Below are positions 15,870 to 24,416 of a stretch of DNA of 64,000 bases, in pieces. The notes below the pieces were generated by a model. That model saw only the letters and a program-made list of their open reading frames with translations, was not told where the DNA came from and searched no databases. Position numbers and translations under genes: made by a program. The stretch is from JACKAF01 sp041391485. Its GTDB lineage: Bacteria > Bdellovibrionota > FAC87 > UBA2466 > JACKAF01. The first letter of the stretch is position 1; every line of letters starts with the position of its first letter. Location: NCBI GenBank assembly GCA_041391485.1, contig JAWKNY010000016.1, positions 14,949 through 78,948 of the forward strand, given 5' to 3'.

Positions 15870-16802
15870 ATGAGAAGACCAAAAATCACCATTGTAGGTT
15901 CGGGAAATGTCGGCGCAACGGCAGCCCATTGGATTGTCAGCAAAGAGCTGGGGGACGTCGTCCTTGTCGATATCGCTGAGGGAATCCCTCAGGGTAAAGG
16001 GCTGGACCTTCTTGAAGCCGGGCCCGTTGAAGGTTTCGACTGCCGAGTCACCGGAACCAACGATTACGCCGCCACTGAAAACTCAGATGTGGTGGTCATC
16101 ACGGCAGGTCTGCCCCGCAAGCCGGGAATGAGCCGAGACGATCTTCTCAAGACAAACGCAAAGATTATGACCCAGGTAACGGAGCAGGTGGTGAAGTACT
16201 CGCCCAACTCCGTGCTCCTCATCGTCTCCAATCCGCTGGATGCGATGGCCTACGTCGCCAAGAAAGTGAGCGGCTTCCCTCGCCAGCGCGTGATCGGGAT
16301 GGCTGGTGTTTTGGATTCCGCCCGCTTCCGCACTTTTGTCGCCGAGGCGACCGGAGTCAGCGTAGAAGACGTTCACGGCTTTGTTTACGGTGGACATGGC
16401 GACACCATGGTCCCCATGGTCCGTTACTGCAGCATCTCGGGCGTACCTCTGAACAAGTTTCTTTCCCAAGAGAAGATTGACGCCATTGTAGACCGCACGC
16501 GCAAGGGGGGTCTTGAGATCGTCAACTACCTGAAAACAGGTTCAGCGTTCTACGCTCCCTCGTCCTCTGTCGTGCAGATGGTGGAAGCGATCGTACGAGA
16601 CAAGAAGCGCATTCTTCCGTGCGCCGTTTGGCTTGAAGGCGAGTATGGCATGAAAAACCTGTTCGTCGGTGTACTAGCCCAGCTTGGCACCAACGGAATG
16701 GAAAAAGTCATCGAAATCGATTTGAACGAACAAGAAAAAGCCGGCTTAGCGGAATCTGCAGAAGCCGTCAAAGGCCTCATCGCCGCACTCGAGAACAATT
16801 AA
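15870..16802 (+). CDS. mdh: Malate dehydrogenase
   Basis: The 310-residue NAD-dependent enzyme belongs to the LDH-like malate dehydrogenase type. The dinucleotide motif is VGSGNVGATAAHW. The Asp following the second strand is in VVLVDIAEGIPQGKGLDL. The mobile loop and substrate arginines are in AGLPRKPGMSRDDLLKTN, with the Arg after the PRKPGM pattern indicating malate rather than lactate specificity. The catalytic His is in GFVYGGHGDTMVP. It lies 8 bp after icd with AAGGAG as SD and overlaps sucC in TAATG. Confidence 0.97.
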   Translation: MRRPKITIVGSGNVGATAAHWIVSKELGDVVLVDIAEGIPQGKGLDLLEAGPVEGFDCRVTGTNDYAATENSDVVVITAGLPRKPGMSRDDLLKTNAKIMTQVTEQVVKYSPNSVLLIVSNPLDAMAYVAKKVSGFPRQRVIGMAGVLDSARFRTFVAEATGVSVEDVHGFVYGGHGDTMVPMVRYCSISGVPLNKFLSQEKIDAIVDRTRKGGLEIVNYLKTGSAFYAPSSSVVQMVEAIVRDKKRILPCAVWLEGEYGMKNLFVGVLAQLGTNGMEKVIEIDLNEQEKAGLAESAEAVKGLIAALENN

Positions 16803-17962
16803 TGAATATCCACGAACACCAGGGAAAAGAACTGTTCCGAAAATTTAACCTTCCCGTGCCCAAAGGGCATGTGGCCTACACCGCGGATGAAGCCGTCAAA
16901 GCAGCGGACTCGCTGGGCGGCTCACTCTGGGTCGTGAAGGCGCAGATCCACGCCGGTGGACGAGGTAAAGGTGGCGGCGTCAAGATCGCTAAGTCCAAGC
17001 AAGAAGTGGCGGACTTCGCCAAATCCATGCTCGGCATGCAACTCGTCACCCACCAGACGGGCCCGGAAGGAAAAGAAGTTAAACGCCTTCTCATCGAAGA
17101 AGGTGCCGCCATCGCGAAAGAGCTCTACCTGGCGGTGACCCTGGACCGAGCCAAAGCAAAGCTGGTCGTCATGGCCAGTACCGAGGGCGGGATGGACATC
17201 GAAAAAGTCGCCCACGAAACCCCGGAAAAGATCTTCAAAATTTGGATCAGCCCTGTCGTCGGGCTGCGATCCTTCCAAAGCCGATCTGTCGGACAGAAGC
17301 TGGGATTGACGGGCAACGCCCTGAAGCAGTTCCCAAGCTTTTTATCCAACCTCGTCAAACTCTACCAGGCTTACGATTGCTCGCTTGTGGAAATTAACCC
17401 GCTGATTTTGACCAAAGAGGGAAACCTAGTCGCACTCGATGCCAAATTGAACTTTGACGACAATGCCCTTTTCCGCCACCCGGACGTGATGGAACTGCGC
17501 GATCCGAACGAAGAGGACGCCAACGAAGCCAAGGCCAAGCAGTTTGATCTCAGTTACATCAGCTTGGATGGCAACATCGGCTGTATGGTAAACGGTGCCG
17601 GGCTTGCCATGGCTACGATGGACATCATCAAGCTCGAAGGCGGCGATCCAGCGAACTTCCTGGATGTCGGCGGCGGCGCCACCGAGGAGAAGGTGCGCGA
17701 AGCGTTTAAGATCATTCTCGGTGACACCAAAGTACGGGCCGTACTCGTCAATATTTTCGGCGGCATCATGAAATGTGATGTAATCGCAGCAGGCGTCGTC
17801 GGTGCGGCACGAGAGTTGGGCATCAAGATTCCGGTCGTGGTTCGCTTGGAAGGGACCAACGTAAAGCAAGGCAAGCAGATCCTTGAGGATTCCGGACTCA
17901 AACTCATCACCGCAACCGGCATGAAAGAAGCCGCGAAAAAAGTCGTGGAGGCGGCAAAGTAA
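16802..17962 (+). CDS. sucC: Succinyl-CoA ligase, beta subunit
   Basis: 386 residues. MNIHEHQGKELFRKF opens the ATP-grasp domain, AQIHAGGRGKGGGV is the nucleotide loop, and CSLVEINPLI with NFDDNALFRHPDV marks the carboxylate/Mg site. DVGGGATEEKVREAFKIIL is the CoA-ligase domain and NIFGGIMKCDVIAAGVV the power helix. It forms succinyl-CoA synthetase with SucD and makes ATP or GTP in the TCA cycle. Coupled to mdh upstream and sucD downstream by TAATG overlaps. Confidence 0.98.
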   Translation: MNIHEHQGKELFRKFNLPVPKGHVAYTADEAVKAADSLGGSLWVVKAQIHAGGRGKGGGVKIAKSKQEVADFAKSMLGMQLVTHQTGPEGKEVKRLLIEEGAAIAKELYLAVTLDRAKAKLVVMASTEGGMDIEKVAHETPEKIFKIWISPVVGLRSFQSRSVGQKLGLTGNALKQFPSFLSNLVKLYQAYDCSLVEINPLILTKEGNLVALDAKLNFDDNALFRHPDVMELRDPNEEDANEAKAKQFDLSYISLDGNIGCMVNGAGLAMATMDIIKLEGGDPANFLDVGGGATEEKVREAFKIILGDTKVRAVLVNIFGGIMKCDVIAAGVVGAARELGIKIPVVVRLEGTNVKQGKQILEDSGLKLITATGMKEAAKKVVEAAK

Positions 17963-18834
17963 TGAGCATCTTAGTAAACAAAAATACCAAACTCATCGTA
18001 CAGGGAATTACCGGTAAGGCGGGTTCTTTTCACGCGCTCCAGTGCCGCGAGTACGGAACCAAAGTCGTTGGCGGTGTCACTCCCGGCAAGGGTGGAAGCG
18101 ATGTCGAAGGCATCCCCGTTTTTGATTCCGTAGAAGAAGCGGTCCTCAAAACGGGCGCTGATACCAGCATGATTTACGTTCCGGCTCCTTTTGCGGCAGA
18201 TGCCATCATCGAAGCGGCCGAGGCGGGGATTCGTCTGGTCATCTGCATTACGGAAGGCATCCCAGCACTCGACATGCTTCAGGTGAAGCACTACCTGCGC
18301 GATGCGGGCGTGACGATGGTTGGCCCCAACTGCCCCGGCGTTATCACACCCGGCGAGTGCAAAATTGGAATTATGCCGGGCTATATTCATAAGCCCGGAA
18401 AGATCGGTGTCGTCTCTAGAAGTGGTACACTGACCTACGAAGCGGTCCACCAGCTAACCGAGCGCGGCATTGGCCAATCGACTTGCGTCGGCATTGGTGG
18501 CGATCCGGTCAGCGGCCTGAATCACACTCAGGTCCTCCAGCTTTTTAATGAAGATCCGGACACCGAGGGCGTCATTCTCATTGGTGAAATTGGCGGAAGC
18601 GCCGAAGAGGAAGCAGCCGATTACATTAAAGGCCACATGAAAAAACCCGTTGTGGGTTTTATCGCCGGCCAGACAGCCCCTCCGGGAAAACGCATGGGCC
18701 ACGCGGGAGCGATCATCAGCGGCGGAAGCGGCAAAGCCTCCGACAAGATTGCCGCTCTGGAGCGCGCTGGCGTGCGAGTGGCGATGAGTCCCGCCACGAT
18801 GGGCGAAACCATGGAACAAGCTTTGAAAGGATAA
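17962..18834 (+). CDS. sucD: Succinyl-CoA ligase, alpha subunit
   Basis: 290 residues. The CoA-binding Rossmann domain contains VQGITGKAGSFHALQCREYG and GGVTPGKGG. The phosphorylated active-site His is in GHAGAIISGGSGKA near residue 250, as in E. coli SucD. GIGGDPVSGLNHTQVLQLF is the second domain. Partner of SucC; the start overlaps the sucC stop. Four bases separate it from ndk. Confidence 0.98.
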   Translation: MSILVNKNTKLIVQGITGKAGSFHALQCREYGTKVVGGVTPGKGGSDVEGIPVFDSVEEAVLKTGADTSMIYVPAPFAADAIIEAAEAGIRLVICITEGIPALDMLQVKHYLRDAGVTMVGPNCPGVITPGECKIGIMPGYIHKPGKIGVVSRSGTLTYEAVHQLTERGIGQSTCVGIGGDPVSGLNHTQVLQLFNEDPDTEGVILIGEIGGSAEEEAADYIKGHMKKPVVGFIAGQTAPPGKRMGHAGAIISGGSGKASDKIAALERAGVRVAMSPATMGETMEQALKG

Positions 18835-18838
18835 GAAA

Positions 18839-19243
18839 ATGGAAAAGACCTTCGGAATCATTAAACCCAACGCGGTTCAAAAAAACCTGATCGGAAAGAT
18901 TTTGACCCTGATTGAAGAATCCAACCTCAAGGTGGTTGAGGCGCGCATGGAGTCGCTCTCCAAATCACAGGCGGAAGGTTTTTACGCCGAACATAAGGAA
19001 CGCCCGTTTTTCGGTAGCCTGGTCAGCTTCATGACCAGCGGCCCGGTGTTGCTGTTCGTGCTGGAAGGCGACAACGCCGTAGAAAACTACCGAAAGCTTA
19101 TGGGAGCTACGGATCCCGCGAAAGCGGCTCCTGGCACCATCCGCAAGCTTTATGCCGACAGCTTGGAAGCCAATTCTGTTCACGGTTCCGATAGCACGGC
19201 ATCGGCGGCGCGAGAAGTCGCGTATTTCTTCGGGGATAAGTAA
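18839..19243 (+). CDS. ndk: Nucleoside diphosphate kinase
   Basis: 134 residues. MEKTFGIIKPNAVQKNLIGK is the standard start. RPFFGSLVSFMTSGPVLLFVLEG matches, but the catalytic histidine region reads NSVHGSDSTASAAREVAYFF, the NxxHGSDS motif with active-site His. It equilibrates NTP pools using ATP. Co-transcription with sucCD is functionally sensible, because NDK interconverts the GTP/ATP made by succinyl-CoA synthetase; physical association of the two enzymes is known in other bacteria. Last gene of the operon. Confidence 0.98.
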   Translation: MEKTFGIIKPNAVQKNLIGKILTLIEESNLKVVEARMESLSKSQAEGFYAEHKERPFFGSLVSFMTSGPVLLFVLEGDNAVENYRKLMGATDPAKAAPGTIRKLYADSLEANSVHGSDSTASAAREVAYFFGDK

Positions 19244-19265
19244 GCCGCAGTCGGCCCGGAAAACA

Positions 19266-19302
19266 ATCCACAGCTTTGTCAAAAAAGGAACGTGGTACCT
19301 AA
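19266..19302 (-). repeat. Dispersed 40-bp element, copy 2
   Basis: Read on the minus strand it is TAGGTACCACGTTCC, a T-rich stretch, then GACAAAGCTGTGGATTG. It aligns to copy 1 in the left half exactly; its DnaA-like box is degenerate (TGTGGATTG). It lies between convergent ndk and the L,D-transpeptidase gene, and the transpeptidase stop codon TAG is the first TAG of the element. Confidence 0.75.
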
Positions 19303-19754
19303 GGTTTGATGGTGACGCGGGTGCCGAGCTGCGCTCGTTCGAATAGCCATTGCATGTCCTTGTTGAAAAGGCGGACACAGCCTTCAGACCAGTCTTTTTT
19401 CTCTAGCTCGCCGTGGATAAAAATCTCGCCGCCCATTTTGGTTTTCCAGGGCGGGACTTTCCCTTCGTCGTTGGCCTTGCAGATCGCTTCAAACTCTTGT
19501 TGGGTGAGATTTCCATGAGCAAGACCACGCTCGGCGTCGCTGTTGTTGGGGTAGTTGAGACCTACACTCAGAAAGAACTTGGACTTCGGGTTCTTCACGC
19601 ACACCACGTATTCCCCTTCGGGAGTCCGCATGTCGCCCTCAATCTCTTTTTGACCCACTTCGTCTTTGCCGATTCCGATCGGAAAGCGGTGCGTACACCG
19701 ACCGGCTTCCCAGATCTCCATCTCTTTTTTTGATTTGTAGACAACGACTTCCAT
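19299..19754 (-). CDS. YkuD-type L,D-transpeptidase without signal peptide
   Basis: 151 residues, essentially only the YkuD catalytic domain. The motif IFIHGELEKKDWSEGCVRLF holds the catalytic His114 and Cys126 and matches HxGx...S.GCVRL. RTPEGEYVV is the substrate-groove strand. YkuD enzymes make 3-3 cross-links in peptidoglycan or attach lipoproteins. Unusually, the protein starts directly in the first strand (MEVVVYKSKKEMEIWEAG) with no signal peptide or membrane helix, so export is unexplained. Its stop codon lies in a dispersed repeat. Confidence 0.85.
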   Translation of the reverse strand: MEVVVYKSKKEMEIWEAGRCTHRFPIGIGKDEVGQKEIEGDMRTPEGEYVVCVKNPKSKFFLSVGLNYPNNSDAERGLAHGNLTQQEFEAICKANDEGKVPPWKTKMGGEIFIHGELEKKDWSEGCVRLFNKDMQWLFERAQLGTRVTIKP

Positions 19755-19784
19755 GGACTTACTATAGCACGTGTGGCGGGAGCG

Positions 19785-21428
19785 CTACGCGGCCTTTTTC
19801 TTTGTGCGCTTCTTGGGCTTTTCGCCAGCGATTTCCTTAAGAAAATCTTTGGAAAGAGGAAGACCAATAAAGCCCTTTACCCATTCGTCGCGCACCGGTG
19901 ATTTCTCTCTCGTCTCACCGGACTCCAGGCCGACATATAAAACAATGCCTCGGGTAATCTCGTTTGACTGCAGAATTTCCGCCACTTCATCCTCACCCAT
20001 TTTGTGGGTGTCGTGCCGCAAAATGGCAAAATCAGGGCGAATGTAAAAGCTCATCGCCACCGCTTCCACTCCATCTTTTACAAAGTGGACATCAAAACCT
20101 TGTTTGGTGAGCTCAGAGAAATAGGGCTTTCTTTTTTCCTCTACAGGCTCGACGACAAGAATGGACGGACGGGTGTGGGACCGGCGCGCCAACTTGGAAC
20201 CAATCACGTGTGGCAGCAGCACGTGGAAGATGGAGCCCTCTCCCTCTCGACTTTCCACCCAAAGATTTCCGGCGTGGAGGTTGGAAATCTGCTTGGCGAC
20301 GGTCAACCCGAGGCCACGACCTCCTGCACGCGAATAGTCTTTGATCTGGCTGAAGCGATCGAAAATTTTTTCGATTTCCTTGGCCGGGATGCCTTTCCCC
20401 TCGTCTCTAAGACTCAAGACGACCATCTCATAGGGCGGATCGGATCGGCGCCGTCCCTTAAAGGGCGTTACCGAAAGGTGGATGGTCTTGCCGGGATCGG
20501 TGAACTTCAAGGCGTTCGCTAGGAGGTTTTGCAGCAATTGCCGCACCCGATCCGAATCTGCAAGCACACGCCAGTCCGGGATCGGATTGTCGTACTCAAA
20601 GGTGATCCCGCGTTCTTCCGACTGCGTTCGGTAGTCCTCGTAGAATTCCTTTAAAAATTCGTGCAGATTAAAAAGTCCGTATTTCGGTCGAAGCCCCTGC
20701 TCGTAGGACATCACGTCCAGCAGATCATTGACTAAGCGCAAAGCGTGCCCGGATTGGCGGTAGCTTCGGGAAAGCACCTCGGCCACAAAAGGGGATAGAG
20801 CATTCTTGTGTGAGCTCTCCAAGATGGACGAGAGTCCCGATTGGATCACGCCGATTGGAGAGCGCAAGTCATGCGCACATACCCCCAAGAACTCTTCCCG
20901 CTGCTTTAGCGCTGTTTCCGTAGCGGCGTCCTGCTTCTGGTGAGAATCAATTTCCTTTTGCAGGCGACGCATTTCCTCTGCGTGGGCAATTCTCAAATTC
21001 AAGCGGGCCGCTAGCTCAGTCGGCCCGCCATTGCGGCAGAAAATCTCGTTGATCCCAATGCTCACGACCCGGTCCACCAACTGCGCATCGAATGTTTCAT
21101 AGGCCCAGAAAATGGGTAGAAAACGCCATTGGAGTGAGGTCTGCTTTCGCAAAGAGGTTGCCAGCAGATCCAGCCTGGAGAGATTGCCCCCTTCCACTAT
21201 GAGCGCCGCCGTGTTGCTGGGGAAGTTCTCTTCAATCCAAGCCCCCAGATCGGACAGCTTGGGTGCCTTGATGAGCCGAACGGAGTACCCAATGTGTTTT
21301 GCGAACTTAAACTCATCGGGAGGCGCGATACAGCGAACGTTGTAGCCGCTGTAACGCAAGGCCTGCATCAGAGGATCTTGGGCGCTCGGGACTTCGGTAA
21401 TCCAAATGATTTCTTTTGGGCTTTTCAT
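19785..21428 (-). CDS. Hybrid sensor histidine kinase with degenerate receiver-like ends
   Basis: 547 residues, no membrane helix. Residues 1-150 look like a receiver-type fold without a clear phospho-Asp. A coiled linker follows, then the HisKA H-box FLGVCAHDLRSPIGVIQSG (phospho-His), an N-box (LLQNLLANALKFTDPG), G1 (LRDEGKGIPAKEIEKIF) and G2 (AGGRGLGLTVAKQI). A C-terminal receiver-like domain begins SILVVEPVEEKRKPYF; at the phosphorylation position it reads FAILRHD, with Arg where Asp is expected. A Lys/Arg-rich tail (KPKKRTKKKAA) ends the protein. The kinase core looks active. The terminal domains are probably pseudo-receivers for protein contacts, which is inference. Confidence 0.85.
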   Translation of the reverse strand: MKSPKEIIWITEVPSAQDPLMQALRYSGYNVRCIAPPDEFKFAKHIGYSVRLIKAPKLSDLGAWIEENFPSNTAALIVEGGNLSRLDLLATSLRKQTSLQWRFLPIFWAYETFDAQLVDRVVSIGINEIFCRNGGPTELAARLNLRIAHAEEMRRLQKEIDSHQKQDAATETALKQREEFLGVCAHDLRSPIGVIQSGLSSILESSHKNALSPFVAEVLSRSYRQSGHALRLVNDLLDVMSYEQGLRPKYGLFNLHEFLKEFYEDYRTQSEERGITFEYDNPIPDWRVLADSDRVRQLLQNLLANALKFTDPGKTIHLSVTPFKGRRRSDPPYEMVVLSLRDEGKGIPAKEIEKIFDRFSQIKDYSRAGGRGLGLTVAKQISNLHAGNLWVESREGEGSIFHVLLPHVIGSKLARRSHTRPSILVVEPVEEKRKPYFSELTKQGFDVHFVKDGVEAVAMSFYIRPDFAILRHDTHKMGEDEVAEILQSNEITRGIVLYVGLESGETREKSPVRDEWVKGFIGLPLSKDFLKEIAGEKPKKRTKKKAA

Positions 21429-21539
21429 GGGATCTCAGTAAAGCTTATCGGCTAAAAGCCGCTCGTTCCGTAGACAGAAGGGCGAAATCTAGGCCGGTTG
21501 GGGCTAGACACTTTAATTAATATTATCCAATACTTATAT

Positions 21540-21665
21540 CGTAACCCGGAGGCTAAGGGCTTGAACTGTAAACCGGCTAGTCGCCCTGGACGCAAAAGCG
21601 CCCCATTGTATTCTCTGAGTTCCATAGCGGATCGCGAAGAATACGACGCATGGCATCACGATTGC
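21540..21665 (+). ncRNA. Possible c-di-GMP-I (GEMM)-like riboswitch, degenerate
   Basis: This 287-bp intergenic region holds GTAAACC (21568-21574), a small GGC/GCC hairpin, then GGACGCAAA (21588-21596) followed by GCGCC, and 3' a CCATAGCGG segment. These resemble the ordered core motifs of class I c-di-GMP riboswitches (GCAAACC, GGACGCAAAGCC, GGUAGCGGGG). The tetraloop and the P2 pairing do not fit well by eye. The downstream gene is a small secreted protein at 21716. Low confidence without a covariance-model search. Confidence 0.3.
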
Positions 21666-21715
21666 ACTTATGAAGCGAAAACACGCAGTGAAGTAACGTA
21701 GGTAGGGGAAATACG

Positions 21716-21982
21716 GTGGGACTGAAAAGTTTTTTTCTAGCAGTGAGCCTGTCACATCTGTTGTGCTCAATCAGTTTGGCGGGAAATCCACACGCGGAAC
21801 AAGGCCGCGTTGGCCGTCCGTACGTGCAAGTTGAGGTGGGTACGGACGATCAAGACGGTGACTACGACGACTCCATCAAATTTCTGGAACAACTCAACGG
21901 AACAAGAAGTGGCGAGCAGTCCACAAGTCCGCGGCCCGCTCGCCCTGTTCAATTCTCTCCAGACTCACTTAATGACATTTAA
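21716..21982 (+). CDS. Small secreted protein, function unknown
   Basis: 88 residues from a GTG start with AGGGGAA a few bases upstream. The hydrophobic signal peptide LKSFFLAVSLSHLLCSISLAG probably ends at SLAG-NP. The mature peptide is short, acidic in the middle (DDQDGDYDDS) and Pro/Ser-rich at the end. No domain was recognised. It overlaps the convergent trypsin-like protease gene by four bases and follows the possible riboswitch, which would be its regulator if real. Confidence 0.5.
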   Translation: MGLKSFFLAVSLSHLLCSISLAGNPHAEQGRVGRPYVQVEVGTDDQDGDYDDSIKFLEQLNGTRSGEQSTSPRPARPVQFSPDSLNDI

Positions 21983-22761
21983 TCTTTTACAAGCGACCGA
22001 ATGAGTTCACTCTGCGTCGCCAGGTAATGTATAGACGGACCGCTGTTCGTGGAAGTTTCCGAAGAGGTGCAACCACCAAAAGCGTGTACGCCGACGACTC
22101 GGGTATTATCCGGATTCTCAAAATCAGGTAGCAAAATTCCCGTGCCTGAACTTCCCGGTTCTGTGTCGCATCGGTGGCGCAGGAGGCCCGCCTCTTCCGA
22201 CTTAAATCTGCAACCGTCTAACGATACCTTCATCGGAGTGCCACGGGGGTGGTGAACCATCATGAGTTGAGTTTCCGGAGCAATCTCGCGATCCGACAGT
22301 GGGTACCAGCCCCACTCGACGCCCGGCTTCCCCTCAAGTCGCATCACCATGTAGTCATGATTGGACTCGAAATCTCCGGCCTCAAGAATCTCCGAACACT
22401 TAAAGGTCTCTTCCCGTTTTTCTGGAGTCAGGTAGCCAAAGGTAACGCTAAGATCATCGCAAGCTTCCTTGCAGTGGCGTGCGGTCAAAAAGAGATCCGG
22501 TCCCACCAGAGTTCCTGTACAGATGAAGTACCTGCCCGTGGCCCGCTCATAAGCACGCAAACTTCCGACCGGCAGGCCCATCTTTTTTAGCTCGTCGTTT
22601 TGCTCAACCATCGTCAAGTTATCGTCAGAGCCACAGATAGTACGATCGGCCGAACTATCCAGATACCAAGGTGCTCCTAAACCAACAGCGCTTTGGAAAA
22701 AGGACAGCAACATACAGCACACCAACTTCCCACTCAAAGTGGGTTGGATAAACCTCGCCAT
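21979..22761 (-). CDS. Secreted trypsin-like (V8/S1-type) serine protease
   Basis: 260 residues. An N-terminal signal peptide ends about SAVGLGA. The catalytic triad is readable: His96 in LFLTARHCKEAC, Asp136 in NHDYMVMRL, Ser205 in EPGSSGTGILL. Several Cys pairs (RHCKEAC, DGC, HRC) suggest disulfides, so it acts outside the cytoplasm. VVGVHAFGGC is the substrate pocket strand. Good SD (AGGAG) before the ATG. Secreted S1 proteases are typical of predatory and scavenging bacteria; the substrate is unknown. Confidence 0.85.
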   Translation of the reverse strand: MARFIQPTLSGKLVCCMLLSFFQSAVGLGAPWYLDSSADRTICGSDDNLTMVEQNDELKKMGLPVGSLRAYERATGRYFICTGTLVGPDLFLTARHCKEACDDLSVTFGYLTPEKREETFKCSEILEAGDFESNHDYMVMRLEGKPGVEWGWYPLSDREIAPETQLMMVHHPRGTPMKVSLDGCRFKSEEAGLLRHRCDTEPGSSGTGILLPDFENPDNTRVVGVHAFGGCTSSETSTNSGPSIHYLATQSELIRSLVKD

Positions 22762-22852
22762 GGCGAATCTCCTGGTTTTGGGGTGAAGTGCGGATATTTA
22801 ATCTAGTGTAAAGCCTGAGAGAGGATGGGAACGAAGGAAATCTATCCGGTTC

Positions 22853-23578
22853 TTAACGAAAGTTAACCAGCGCAGGTTTTTGTGGCAGGCGAAAACGTTG
22901 GACAAACAAAAGCGTCAAAAATTTGGCGACTTGAATGAAGTTCCGAAGTTTGAGAGCGCTAGAACGCGACTTCTCGCGGTGCGCGAGTTCGACGCCCACC
23001 TCTACATAGGAGCAGCCGTTTCGGATAGCCGAAACCAGAATCTCGGCCTGGTAGCCAAAACCGTTTGTCTTAAAATTTAAGCTTTTCAGCCGCTCGGTTC
23101 GGTGCAAGACGGTGCCGTTGTAATAACGAAGGTGGCAGCCGGAAAGGAGATTGATGAGCGCCACAAAAGCAGACGAGAGCTTTCTTCGGGCCCAGGGCCG
23201 CACCTCAGTATTGACCACAAAGGGAACAATAATATCAGCCTCACCCGCTCTATCCAAAATCCGGCGCGCCGTCTCACTTCCGTTTTCATTGTCACCTGGG
23301 AGCATGATTAAGTAGTCTTTTTTGGCGCGGGCCACACCTGCCCGGTAAACACCGCCCAAATTCAAGGAGCTTCGGTGGTGAATGGCAAAAACATTCGGGA
23401 GGGTGGCCGCCAAGCGATCGGCTATCTCTCCCGTCGAATCCGTACTGCCGTCGTTGAAGACGAGGATCTCCCAATCCGAGGTATACGGCGTCAACAAATT
23501 GACGGCGTTGTGCACCGCCGCCTCTAAATTGCGCTCCTCATTGAGCGCTGGCATGACTACGGTAACTGAGCTGAGCAA
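22853..23578 (-). CDS. Family 2 glycosyltransferase (DPM-like)
   Basis: About 241 residues from a TTG start at 23578 (GGGGG four bases upstream). Longer in-frame starts run into the divergent gloB promoter and are unlikely. GT-A fold: SVTVVMPALNEERNLEAAV, ILVFNDGSTDSTGEIA (UDP/GDP-sugar site), YLIMLPGDNENG (the DxD-like position is GDNE), and a basic C-terminus HREKSRSSALKLRNF with a hydrophobic stretch. It resembles dolichol/undecaprenyl-phosphate mannosyltransferase-type enzymes that start lipid-linked sugar donors. The substrate is unknown. Confidence 0.8.
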   Translation of the reverse strand: MLSSVTVVMPALNEERNLEAAVHNAVNLLTPYTSDWEILVFNDGSTDSTGEIADRLAATLPNVFAIHHRSSLNLGGVYRAGVARAKKDYLIMLPGDNENGSETARRILDRAGEADIIVPFVVNTEVRPWARRKLSSAFVALINLLSGCHLRYYNGTVLHRTERLKSLNFKTNGFGYQAEILVSAIRNGCSYVEVGVELAHREKSRSSALKLRNFIQVAKFLTLLFVQRFRLPQKPALVNFR

Positions 23579-23651
23579 TTTTCCCCCAATGCTCAGTGTA
23601 GCACTTCTAAAGAGCGTTGTAATTGGCCACGGGTCCGTATATGACTGGCCC

Positions 23652-24416
23652 ATGCTCGATATCCACCTGATTCCATTGCTAAAGGACAATTACGCCTATC
23701 TTCTCCGTGACACCGAGTCGGGGAAAACAGCGGTGGTAGACCCTTCCCTCGCCGGTGGGGTGGAAACGGCACTGCAAAGCAAGTCCTTGAAATTGGATTT
23801 TATCTTGAACACGCACCACCACTACGACCACGTGGGGGGCAATCTCGATCTCAAAGAAACTTACGGGTGCAAAATTGTAGGCTTTGCAGGGGATGCCGAG
23901 CGCATCCCAGGATTGGATATCGCGGTTCACCCGGGTGACGACTTTCAGCTAGGAAACTCCACAGCTCGAATCCTCGGTGCGAGCGGTCATACCCGCGGGC
24001 ACATTCTCTATTGGTTTGCGGACGCTGAGGCGCTATTTAGCGGCGACACGCTTTTCTCCTTGGGCTGCGGCCGTCTTTTCGAAGGCACGCCAGAAGAAAT
24101 GTGGAATACGTTGAACGGACTGCGATCACTCCCAGACACCACCCGCGTTTACTGTGGTCACGAGTACACGGCCGACAACGCCACCTTTGCGCTCACCGTG
24201 GATCCAGAAAACCCGGCACTCCACGAACGAAGCCGTGAGGCCGAAAGCTTGCGACGGACCGGCCTACCGACCATCCCTTCGACGCTACGGAGCGAGTGGG
24301 AATGCAATCCCTTTTTGAGAGTCTCCGATCCGTCCATCCGTAAAAGGCTGCGGATGCTCTCGGATCCCGACGCTAAAGTTTTTGGAGAATTACGAAAAAG
24401 AAAGGATGTCTTTTAA
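23652..24416 (+). CDS. gloB: Hydroxyacylglutathione hydrolase (glyoxalase II)
   Basis: 254 residues. Metallo-beta-lactamase fold with the dinuclear metal motif NTHHHYDHVGGN (HxHxDH), GHTRGHILYWF, the bridging Asp in LFSGDTLFSLGCGR, and HEYT from YCGHEYTADNA. The C-terminal substrate domain is present (NPFLRVSDPSIRKRL). It hydrolyses S-lactoylglutathione to lactate and glutathione, completing methylglyoxal detoxification. ATG 23652 gives the standard start MLDIHLIPLLKDNYAYL; the frame upstream is shadow. The stop overlaps the start of the next gene. Confidence 0.95.
   Translation: MLDIHLIPLLKDNYAYLLRDTESGKTAVVDPSLAGGVETALQSKSLKLDFILNTHHHYDHVGGNLDLKETYGCKIVGFAGDAERIPGLDIAVHPGDDFQLGNSTARILGASGHTRGHILYWFADAEALFSGDTLFSLGCGRLFEGTPEEMWNTLNGLRSLPDTTRVYCGHEYTADNATFALTVDPENPALHERSREAESLRRTGLPTIPSTLRSEWECNPFLRVSDPSIRKRLRMLSDPDAKVFGELRKRKDVF

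Noticed and set aside
21445..21452. Second GCCGATAA (minus strand) as a FliA promoter of the histidine kinase
   Set aside because: No TAAA at the right distance and only 16 bases to the start codon; likely chance.
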